A stretch of DNA of 64,000 bases from Nelumbo lutea. Lineage: Eukaryota > Streptophyta > Magnoliopsida > Proteales > Nelumbonaceae. Every line of letters starts with the position of its first letter. Positions within the stretch are counted from its first letter, which is position 1. This document shows positions 38,201 to 50,200 of this stretch, piece after piece. Below the pieces are notes generated by a model that ran no database searches, was not told the origin of the DNA, and was given only the letters and a program-made list of their open reading frames with translations. Location of the stretch: contig JAKGHH010000008.1 in assembly GCA_022828595.1 (NCBI GenBank), positions 23,056,378 to 23,120,377 of the forward strand, read 5' to 3'. The position numbers and the translations under genes are program-made.

Positions 38201-41200
38201 ACTTGTCTAAATCAGGACCTAGATTATGAACAAACACACACACCCAAAGATCCTGGAAGTCAAAAGAATATGGAGACAAAGTGAGAACCAAAATAGAAAA
38301 AGGAGAACGACCACCAAGGATGAATAAGGGCATCCAATTAATGAGAAAACAAGTTGTAAGCAGCATCACTCCAAAACTGTTTAAGAACATTCATATGATG
38401 GAGGGACTGAGTAGTTTCAAGTAAATGTCAGTTCTTCCTTTCAGCCACTCCGTTTTGTTAGGGGATGGATGCACAAGAAGTCTAATGAATAATGTCATGC
38501 TGCTCCAAATATTGTTGAAATGAAATAACAAAGTATTCTTTGCCATTGCCTAAACAAAGAACTTTTATTGGAATACCAAATTGTGTGTATTTCAGCATGA
38601 AATATTTGGAAAATAGACAATAATACGTTCCTTTCTTTCATTAAATAAATCCATGTCATTCCGGAACAGTCATCAACAAAAATGACAAAAGGACTCAACA
38701 TACGACTATCAACCATAGGACTAAAGGAAACCCGATGTTGTTTCCTGATGAGAGGAGAATTTATTATATTTTTATCCCCAAATACTCTGTCTTTTATACT
38801 GAATTAGCACCTAATTGGACTCATATTTATGTTCAGGGCATGAAAGAAGGCATCAAGAGAAAAGAAAGACAAATCGGATGATTATTCACAGTTTCGACAT
38901 CGTTCAGTGATATGGGCCTAACTCGTGTCTCCGAACTCCGAATGAGCTGATTCAAGACCCAATGGAAAGATAAGAGAAAAAGCCACAACTTTCGTATTTT
39001 GGGCTTTCGCTGATTCGGCATGCATCGAAGTCAAATCCGGGCCCAAAGTCAGGGCAATTTCATAGGAAGGCCCAATCCGCAGCTGAAGCCCAACTCGCAG
39101 AAAAGCCTGGCTGAAGCCCAATTCGCAGAGGAGGTTTAATACGAATCCAAGAACAAGAAACTAAGAGGAGTCCTTTCAGATCTAAATTCTTGATGTAATC
39201 TTAGAAAGATAAAGGGATTGAGTTCATTAGATAAAGAAATAAGAGTAGGATTAGAATAGGACTTTCTATTCTTGTAAGATAAACTTCAAGAGGAAGTAGG
39301 AGACCACCCCCACCCCTTTAAGCTATAATAAAGGAGGGGGAGGACCAGCCTTAGCATCACTCACTTCCTGATTTGAATCAAGAAGCAAGGAGCAATCAGT
39401 CAAGAAGGATTCAAGAAAGGTTCAAGAATTCAAGAAACTTCAAGAAGAAGGTGGCGGCAAGAAGAGGAGATCTCAGCACCATGGGCGAATTCAAGAGTTC
39501 TTTCTTCCCCTTTGTTTGCTTTAATTCTTCCATCATGAACTGATTTGTTTCTTGCTAGGGCTATTGAAAGCCTAACCATGTTAATGAATATATTTTTATC
39601 TTCTTGATTTATCCTAGATTGTGATTTCCATATAGTCTATGAATTATTGTGCTTATTGCAATTAAGAGCTTGGCCACCTCTTAATTGATTTGGGTTATGT
39701 GAATGAATTGAGAGAGGAATTCACATAATTGACAAAATAATTCATAGTGTGAATTGAATGGTATATAGAGATATATATACATGATTCATCTGAATTTAAT
39801 GGTTTTCTTGGACTTAATGCACTTCCATCTTGAGAGATCTACTCGAGAGATCGAAGGCTTACCTAATGGGTGTAGGTTTAGTATATCTCAAGAGAGAATA
39901 TTAAATAAATTTGGGAAAATCTCAGCTTATGGGAATGACAATTAGTCTTGGATAATCGGACCCATCAATATTCATTACACTGGTTAGGCAGACCAAAAGT
40001 CCTAGCAATTTCATCATTTGCATATTCGATTAGTGATCACCCTTATTTTCTTTATTCCAGTTTTATTTTCAGTAATTCTTGCTCAATCCTAAATTTCAAT
40101 TGTCCAAATAGTTAGGGAAAACTGTGATTCTAATACTTATTTTGTTAAATCCCTGTGGAAACGATATTATTATACTACTTGATAACTGGTGCACTTGCTA
40201 GGGTTATATATTCATAGCTATCATTTCCCATACTGACATGACTCGCACTGCAAAGAAGAAAGGCGACTTAATGAAGGAACAAGTAGCTTGAGAGCCTTGA
40301 GAGATGGATGACAAAGCCCGCAATGCCACTGGAGAGGAGTCAAGAAAATTTGAATTGCAACTGTAAATCCACCACCGTCAAGATAATACAGTCCACCAAC
40401 TTCATGCCCTCCAACAATCTTCTTCCCTGTCTTGAGGTCCTAAAAAACATAAGAGGAAGGGTAAAAAGTGATAGAACAATTAAGGGGCTTGGTTAATCTA
40501 CTAATAGTCATAAGATTGAATGAACTTTTGGGCACATAAAAAAGAGGATAAAGAAAGAATGCAATATCAACATTACGAACACCACAAATGGCGAAAGTGG
40601 AACCATTGGCTAAGGTAACAATTTGTGATGTGGAGGCTTGAGAAAGGGAAGAAAGCACACCTGGAGTCCTGGTCATGTGATCAGAGGCTCCATAATCAAT
40701 AATCCAATGGGAAGGTTTTGATGCCAAATAAGCCAAGGTGTTTGACCAATCTGCTAAGTATCACCCACTTCACCACCACTAGCAACCGCATGATTAGCCC
40801 ATGTGGATGGTGGGCCATGTATATCATAACATAAGTTAATTGTGTGTCCTTCCATTCCACAACGTGTGTAGAGAAACTGATGTGAACTCTGTCCGTAGGG
40901 TAGAATGTACCTAGTCTATTTGTTATGTTTTTCTGTTATTCTAGTTCTGTTATTCTAGTTGTTATTTACTTTTCAGTTTTATATTGTTAAGTGTTATGAT
41001 GTAAACACCAGGGCAGATGTGTCCTTTCATGTAACTAGCATAACATATAAATATTAAGTTGAAGTGGCAGCGGCAGATTAATTAGAATATGTCCTTCCTT
41101 TCAAACTTGTGTTCTACTGCTCTCTCACTAATCTTTCTCCTCTTTCTTCTTCACTTTCTCTTCTGTTCGAACCTGAAATTCCAAGACTAATAGCAGTCTT

Positions 41201-44200
41201 GATCATCTTCATGGTATCAGAGCCAAGTTAGGGGTTCTTATGTGAGTCTAATACCAGCCGACCACATGAGAATCTCCTAGGACTAGAAGCTGAAAAGGTG
41301 GAGTTCGCAGACTGATTCTTGGAGATCGCCAGAAGTGCTAGCAGCTGTTGGAAGTTTTGCTATGGTTGCAGAGTATTGGTGGTCAGGAAGGATTAGAGAA
41401 GACTAGGGTTCGGGTAACCCTAGAAGGCAGCGAACAATTCTTTTCTTGTAAGTTATTTACTTTTCTAAGAAAAGATAGGTTGGACCTATCTGGAGAGGAA
41501 GGCTGAACCATTCTAGGTTTTCATCTCTTCGATTCACTAGGGTTTTACAGCAAACCCTACTGTTCTACTATGATTAAAACCCTACTGGTTTACACCGAAC
41601 TGTCTCAGCCTTGTTTCTTTCTGCACTAGAGTTTGAAAGTGATCTTGCGGCAAGCCCTAGTGCTGGACTGAACCTTGTGATCTACCTAGAGCTGTCCTCA
41701 AGTTTATTGTTGGCATTGATCGGATTCTAGGGTTTCATATTAACCCTACTGCAAGTCTATCTATACAGTACTGATTAGATTGTGCAACTGAATTGATCAC
41801 TTTAAGGACTGATTAAAACCCTAATTCTGCAAAGGCAAATCAGACCTCCTTCTAAGCTGTTTTTCAGAGTATTTTGGGGTTTTCGAACTCTCTTAAAGGG
41901 GTTAGAGCTCTACAGACAGCCATTGTTGTGTTTGTTAGTTGGTTTCATATCAGAGTTATCCCAGTTGTGCACATACACTGTGAATACAAATCAGGCCTAT
42001 ACTGTTTTTTGGTTGTGATTGGTAGTCCAAGTGCTGTTTTAAGACTTGACCGAGATGGAGTTTAAAAATCAGGCAGAAAGCAGCTTTGGGAGCATCAGTT
42101 ATGGTAGTGCTTCTGAGATGGGTGGTCAGATTACAACCGTAAATTCAGGTACTACTGAACCTTGTTGGGTAATAGATTCAGGTGCATCCGACCACATGAC
42201 TAGCTTGCCTTCACTGTTTACCTCTTACCATTTGTCATCAGGTAGGGATAGAGTATCTATTGTTGATGGCTCCCTGGTTCCTATTTCTAGGAAGGGGGAC
42301 ATTAAATTATCAGATACGATCTCCTTGTCTTCTGTCTTACATGTTCTTAAGCTTGATACTAACCTCCTTTCAGTCAGTAGTATTACCAAATACATGAACT
42401 GCTCAGTAACTTTCTTCCCTGATTGGTGTGTTTTTCAGGACCTGGAGACGAAAAAGGTGATTGGGACTGGCCGTGAGACGAATGGGATCTATCTGCTCGG
42501 GGAGAGTTCTCGTCGGGAAGAGTCAGTGGGTAAGAGGTCACTTGTTTCCCAGAGTGTGAGTTCGGTTATGCTTTGGCATAACCGATTGGGTCATTCGTCT
42601 TTTCGATCCTTAAAGAGTTTGTTTCCTACTTTGTTTGAGTCTGCTGAGTTGTCCCAGTTGCAATGTGAAAGTTGTGAGTTTGCTAAACATTGTAGAAACT
42701 CTTATTCATTGAGTAATAAAACGAGTAGTCGTCCTTTTGATTTTGTGCATACGGATGTTTGGGGGCCATATCACATTCCTTCTATGGGTGGGTACAGATA
42801 TTTTTTGTTATTTGTTGATGACCATACCCGGTTTTCTTGGGTTTATCTTATGCGTTCACGAGATGAGGTTCCCGCCTCGATCCAAAACTTTCACCAAATG
42901 ATCCTAACCCAATTTGATGCCAAGATTAAAGTTCTTAGATCTGATAATGCAAAAGAGTACTTTGCTAAGTCATTGGCATCTTACCTTCTTACTCATGGGG
43001 TTATCCATCAAAGCTCTTGCCCTCATACACCTCAGTAGAATGGGGTTGCAGAAAGGAAGAATAGGCACATCTTGGAGGTGGCTAGAAGTCTTATGTTTAA
43101 CTCCAATGTCCCTATTCGCTTCTGGGGTGATGCTATCCTCACGGCAATCTATCTTATTAATTGGATTCTTTCCCAGGTTCTTGATTTGCGATCTCCTTTT
43201 TCCCTTCTATACCCACATGAGGAGTTGTTTTCTATTCCCCTTAAGACATTCGGTTGTACCTGCTTTGTTCAGCTTCTCGGACCCCATTACTCCAAGTTTG
43301 AACCCAAGGCCTCCAAATGCATTTTCCTTGGTTATGCACGAACTCAAAAGGGGTATTGCTGCTATGATCCTGTCTCAGGGAGGAAGTTCGTCTCCATGGA
43401 TGTCACTTTCTTTGAGGAGACACCCTATTATCCTCGGGTTTCTCCTCAGGGGGAGAGCAGTGAGAGTAGGGGATTAAGTCCTTGTCTTCAGGGGGAGAGT
43501 AGTGAGAGTAAGGGGTTAGGTCCATGTCTTCAGGGGGAGAGCAGTGAGAGTGGGGTAGTTCCTTTACCTATTCCATTGGGTGATGGGAGCTGCAATGGTG
43601 AGGGTGGCCAGAGGGATCAGGAGTTGAGGGGGAGTTGCAATGGTGAGGGTGGTCAGAGGGATCAGGAGTTGAGAGTCTATCACAGGCGGTGCAGACAGGT
43701 TGATCCCGATCATCAGTAGTCCAGGCCAGCTCCAATCTCATTTGCGGCTCCAGGTCCAGGCATTACAGTCCCAGGACCCACAGAGACTTCTTCTATTGTT
43801 GCCATTTCACCTCCTACAGATGACCTTGATCTTCCGATTGCAGTCCGTAAAGGGAAACGACATTGTACCACATCTACAGCCCACTGTATTTCCCATTTTT
43901 TATCCTATGATCGCCTATCTCCTACCCACAGGTCCTACCTTAGTTCCATTTCCAATGTTCCTATTCCAAGAATAGTGCAAGAGGCCCTATCAGTCCCGGA
44001 GTGGAGAGGTGCAATGCAAGTTGAAATGGATGCTCTGTTGAAAAATAATACCTGGGAGCTAGTTGACTTCCCCAAAGGAAAGAAACCAGTTGGATGCAGA
44101 TGGGTATTTACTGTAAAGCACAATGCGGATGGTTCCATTGAGAGGTACAAAGCTCGGCTAGTTGCAAAAGGGTTCACTCAGACTTATGGCATAGATTACT

Positions 44201-47200
44201 TGGAGACGTTTGCCCCGGTAGCCAAGATGACCACCATTTGGGTTCTATTATCTCTTGCAGCAAGCCACACTTGGCCTTTGTACCAAATGGATGTTAAAAA
44301 TGCTTTCCTGAATGGGGACTTGCAAGAAGAGGTTTACATGCAGTTGCCTCCTGGATACTATGATACAGAGACAGGTAAGAAGGTCTGCCGGCTCAATAAG
44401 GCATTGTATGGTTTGAAGCAGTCACCTAGAACTTGGTTCGACAGATTCAGACTAGCTCTTGGGAAGTTCGGTTATGTACAGGCCCAGTCAGATCATACAC
44501 TGTTCATCAAGAGGGTGGAGTCTTCATTGACACTACTTGCAATATATGTTGATGATATTGTGGTGACAGGAAATGACAACCATGAGATTGAGTCCCTCAA
44601 ATAGCTCCTTCATCAAGAGTTTGAGGTGAAATATCTGGGTCCACTACTGTATTTTTTGGGTATTGAGGTTGCTAGATCTAAACAGGGGATCTTTGTCTCA
44701 CAGAGGAAATATGTTTTAGATCTGTTGGCTGAAACTAGAAAGTTGGGTGTCAAACCTGCAGATACACCCATTGAACAGAACCACAGGATTAGTGCAGAGA
44801 GTAAAGAGCTGCTTGAAGACAAAGTTATGTTCCAGCGGTTAGTGGGAAAGCTCCTATATTTGTGCCTCACTCGGCCAGATATCAATTATGTAGTTAGTGT
44901 TGTCAGTCAGTACATGCATTCTCCTAGAACTACGCACCTTCTAGTAGCAGAAAGAACACTAGCATACTTGAAGAGATGCCCGGGTAGAGGTATACTGTTC
45001 AAGAACAATAACCGCATGAAGGTGGAGGTCTATACGGATGCCGATTGGGCTGGGAGTGTTGATGACAGACGGTCTACCTCAGGATATTGTGCCCTTGTGG
45101 GAGGAAACCTTGTCTCCTGGAGAAGTAAGAAACAGAGTGTTGTCTCCCAACCTAGTGCTGAAGCAGAATACAGGTCCATGGCCAACGGAGTGGCTGAAAT
45201 CCTATGGCTAAAAGATCTCTACTTGAGGAGTTGAGTATTGAGTATGAGAAGTCTCTGATGTTGTATTGTGATAATCAAGCAGTCATTAATATAGCACATA
45301 ATCCAGTGCAGCATGACAGAACCAAACACATTGAAGTTGACTGGCATTTTGTACGAGAGAGGGTCTCATCTCAAGAAGTATGCCTCCCTTACATCACTTC
45401 CAGTATGCAACTAGCAGATATCCTCACTAAAGTCGTATCAAGAAAGAAGCTAGAAGCGGATCTATCCAAGTTAGGAATGATAAACATTTACTCCCAACTT
45501 GAGGGGGAGTGTAGAGAAACTGATGTGGGCCCCATAGCTGTGGGGCCACTCTGTCCGTAGGGTAGAATGTACCTAGTCTATTTGTTATGTTTTTTTGTTA
45601 TTCTAGTTGTTATTTACTTTTCAGTTTTATATTGTTAAGTGTTATGATGTAAACACCAAGGGCAGATGTGTCCTTTCATGTAACTAGCATAACATATAAA
45701 TATTAAGTTGAAGTGGCGGCGGCAGATTAATTAGAATTTGTCCTTCCTTTCAAACATGTGTTTTATTGCTCTCTCACTAATCTTTCTCCTCTTTCTTCTT
45801 CACTTTCTCTTCTGTTCGAACCTGAAATTCCAAGACTGATAGCAATCTTGATCATCTTCAACGTGTACACTTTCTAGTAGTGCTACCTCTTACTCTACCG
45901 CGGCCTCCCCCTAAGTCACGACTAGACCTGTTCATGGGCTGGGTAGCCTGATGGCCCGACCCAGCCCAGCCCGCACCTCGATCGGGCTTGGTCATGTAAT
46001 TAGACCCGCGGGCCTGACCTCGGGCCTAACACAGTAAGCCCGATTGTGTTTCAGGCCAGACTCGGGATTTGTCAAAAAAGCCCGGCCCAAGCCCGGCCTG
46101 ATTCAGCACTATATATTTTATAAAATACATAATGTGTATTTTATATATTATATAAAATATATAAATAATATAATATTTATTGAAATATATATATTTATAA
46201 TTTAATATATACATTTTTTATTTTTTTCTTTATAATCTCTCTCTCTCTATTCAGCCACTTCAGTAATAGTAAAAGCATGGGTTAAATTTCGGGTTCGGGC
46301 CCAAGCCTGGGCTTCAGGCTTTTTATGAGGGTCGGGCTCAGGCCCAAGTTGTAGGCCCGATGGTCGAGCCGGGCTCGAGCTCGGGCCTTAGAAAAATCTA
46401 TTAATACAGAGTGAAAGACCGGCCCAAGCCTGGCCCGGCCCGGCCCATGAACAGGTCTAGTCACGACCTCCACCACTTCCACCACCACAACCAAACATGG
46501 GAGTACCATGACCTCCTTGAATTGCACAACCTCCCCCTTTATTTCCACGACCTCCTCCTCTTGCTACAACAAACACTGATCTATCAGAGATTCTAGTACT
46601 CTCTATGGGTCCTAAAGAAATTCTACAGAGATGAGCAAACACTTCCTCAAGAGTAGGAAAGGCAAATCTACCCAATATTTGTGCTTTGATTGGTTCATAC
46701 TCCGACTTCAGCCTACCAAGAACCTGGTTACATCAAGTTGCTCCCTCTGTTGTTGCTAAATTTTGGCATCTAAGGTTAAGGGATGATAGACATTAAGTTC
46801 ATTTCTAAGATTTCTCGTACAGGCATAATACTCTTCAAGGGCCTGATTTCCCTGCCACAAACTAAAATACTCCTAATAGAACTGAATTACTCTTGTAGTA
46901 TTGCCCTGTCTAGAATAAAGTTTCTTAGCATGATCTCATATTTCCTTAGTTGTATTTAAGAACATAAAGTTTAGACTTATCTTGGGTCCCATGCTATTCC
47001 ATAATCATGTCATAATTTAAGCATCTTCTTGCTCCCAATCACTAAACCCCAGGGGTTCAGCCTATGGTTTCTCCTCCTCCACATGTTTTACTTTCTTCTT
47101 AGCCCTAAAAAAACCTCCACCAACTTGGCCCATGGCACATAATTTTCACCATTGAGTTTAATTGATGCCATCTGCACACTTGGAAAATCGGAAGGATCAT

Positions 47201-50200
47201 CACACTGGATTTTTTATCACCACCAACATCTCCAGTTGCTGCCATCATGTTCTCAACTCGAGAAACTGTCACTGCCCTTCCTAATAATTTTCAGCATTGA
47301 GTTTAATTGATGTCATCTGCAAACTTGGAAAATCCAAGGGAATCATCACACTAGATTTCTGTTCACCACCAACATCTCCAGTTGCTGCCATCATGTTCTC
47401 AACTCAAGAAACTGTCACTGCCCTTCCTAATATCTAATTATCGACCCAAAAAAGAAAAAAACTACTGCTGTTATTTGAACACTACAGTAGTCCACTCACC
47501 ACCTCACAGCACTCTCTCATCCAACCACCATGACAATACATATGGGATACCACTCAGATGCATTTGGCCACTTTTTCCATCACAAAAAAAAAGTCACAAT
47601 TTCTTCTAGCAACAAAAACCGTCAACCACCACAGAAAGCCCTCTTGAAACTGCTCAGTAGAGGGTTCAAACCACCACAGAAATCACCTCACAACCACTAA
47701 GGCTGTCACACATGGTGACAGCAGTCCAGGAAACACCAAAGTAGGGCTGCTGCACCTTTCTCTTATCTGTAACCCAAATCGCAGCAGTTCTGGGAGCACC
47801 AGAATAGGTTGCCGCAGCCTTCTATCACCTGTAACCCAGATAACAGCCCAGAAAAAAAGAAGAAAAAGAAAAGGATTGACCGCAGCGCCAAGAAGTTGAG
47901 ATTGAAGTTCTGTTTCCTCCTGCTTATGGCTCTGAAACCATGTTTTAATGGTTCAGTCAACTCCAGTTCAAAGGAGAGAAAGAAAGAAGAGAAGAAGAAG
48001 AGGAGAGAAAACTGTCGAACTAGAGAAAAGAGAAAACTCTCCCAACCGACCACAAGTATATATATTTATCAATTCAGATTACAATGTCCAATATGTTCTT
48101 ACTTAAGTATGGGACATGTAACTTAAAATAAAACTAAACTGAAAAAGCACAACTTAATATATCATGAAAAGACAAAACTACCCCTACTCAGCCGACTCTA
48201 CAGATAAGCAAATGATAATTGGTAAAACACAAACAGTATTAAAGGCAGGCTAAGAGAGGGGGTTGTGAATATAGAAGTCGGGGAGAGTAAAACATTGGGT
48301 CTGCTTTTTCTTTTCTTTTCTTTTTTTTTTTTTTTGAAGATAATTTAGGGTCAAAAGATGTTAAAGCTAGTGGGAAATCTTTTGAAGTTGCTGAGGATGT
48401 TGACAAAGAGGATGGTGGGGCAATTGCAAAATACACTTGAGAAGAATGTGGTGTTGGAGTTAGAGAAGAACCATCCGACATTGCATGTTTTGAAAGTTTT
48501 CACCACATTGAAAGGAAGTTTGTTTGGGTTTGGACCAATCAAAAAGGTGAAGAAAACAAGGAGAGGTGCCAAGAAAAGAAAGGAGGCTCCTGTTCAAGCT
48601 ATTGGAGAAGCTGAGTAGCCAAGCAGAATTTTGTTTTTGGTGATGAGTGGGAATCTAGCGTTTAATAGCTGTTGGGTTTCCGTCATGTGTTGGGAGTTTG
48701 ATTTTTGAGTATTTGGGTTGGCTAGGGGGTTGGCCCATCGAGTAGTAGGTTGGAAGTTCAACGGGATGGCAGTTTGTAAGGGTCTGATGGGATGTTTTAG
48801 TCTGTCTTCTAGGTTGGGGAGCTTGAGGTCAGGTTTGTATTTGTTGGTTGTAATGTAGAGGGTGTGATGTAAGGGGGTAGCTGGGAGAAGGGTGCTTTTT
48901 CTTCTTCTCTCAGGTGACTTCTTATCACCTTTCTTGTATTATTTTATTTTAATAAATTTCTGTTTTACCTACAAAAAAAATATTACACACTATGAGTACT
49001 GCTACATTCATTTATCAGGAAACAAACTACTTAGTTCTGAAAGCATGGATGTTCTACATCCTTGCGTGTACATTAAATATGTGAAATCTCTTTCTTAGGA
49101 CTTTTTTTTTTTGATAAATCTCTTTCTTAGGGTATTTATAGTACATTATAATCAAGCCTACGCACTATGCCTATCCAGCTATCCCTACCAAAGAAGTGAA
49201 AATAAGAACAGCAAGACTTATCACAAGCACCTAGAGAGTATGGAAAGAAATTACATAAGACGAATACTGCTGTCGATTTCTCAGTCAGTTAAGTAATGGC
49301 TTGACAAAATATAAACTTGGAACACCTACTGACAAAGGATATATTCATAAACACAAAATTAAAAGCCTGTCATGTTAAATGGGGCAAATTACCAAAAGTT
49401 ACCTCTAAATATCCCAGCACTTGGCACGGCATCTAGGAAGGTCTCTACAGCTCCCAAAACATATCTGGAGGCACAAACAAATTGAGCCCATGCAAGGACA
49501 AAAAATATTAGTGCAACGTTTTTTGTAATGCCTACATGTGAAATATTAAGAAGGGAACATAACGGAGGCTATGGAGTTTAGATCCACCATCCTTAATGAT
49601 GTTATCATTAGAATTATCACACTAACAAATGGTAGAATCTGCACTTACAGAGCTCCAGCAACAGCATTCCCAAGGAAGAAGCATAACCCAATGCTAACTC
49701 CAACCTCTGGACCAAGGGCTCGACCAATGAGATAATATGGTCCTCCACCCTACAAGTAAGACAAAACAGAGGAACAATAGATATCTAACCCTCATAATCT
49801 AACAATTTGGTACCCAACTAGCCTGGTCATCATTGACCTGGGAACAAGGACCCAGTCAGGCTAGTTACCCATTTTCCCCAAAATTGTAAGCAAATTGAAC
49901 CAGAAACCATTCAACTGACTGATGCTTAGCTCAACACTGGAATACAGGACCCAGGCAAGGCACCCATAACCATCTGGATCAGTGTAATAGAAAAGGATTT
50001 AGAGCACCATGAAGGCTATACTATTAAATTATAAGATTTTTGGCACCAAGAGTAAATACCCCATTCCTCTTGGTCCTCAGCAAATTCTGTAACGGATAGC
50101 CTTACAAGAAAGGGTGTGTCAAGAAATGAGATTTATTGTGGTATTTAATTACCAAAATGGTGTATTAAGAAACAATTCCTTTCCTTCCAAAAATATCAAA

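Larger units (their letters stand above)
40867..45860 (+). mobile_element. inner Ty1/copia element, complete ends, 4994 bp, TSD ACGTG
   Basis: 5' LTR 40867-41211, PBS TGGTATCAGAGCC at 41212, pol, PPT (ACTTGAGGGGGAG, 45497-45509), 3' LTR 45510-45860, and a perfect TSD ACGTG (40862-40866, 45861-45865). The gag domain is missing. Pol has three TAG codons and one frameshift. Inserted in the CCHC region of the outer copia in opposite orientation. Confidence 0.96.
35926..48202 (-). mobile_element. outer Ty1/copia element, minus strand, 12.3 kb including nested insertions
   Basis: LTRs at 47941-48202 (5') and 35926-36180 (3') are clearly similar along their length. A PBS (TGGTTTCAGAGCC) adjoins the 5' LTR and a purine tract (AGCTTGATGGGGAA) precedes the 3' LTR. 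Flanking pentamers are TTATC and TTATG on the minus strand, a 4/5 match. Three nested elements (38746-40223, 40867-45860, 45923-46459) account for about 7.0 kb, leaving a ~5.3-kb copia. Confidence 0.88.
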
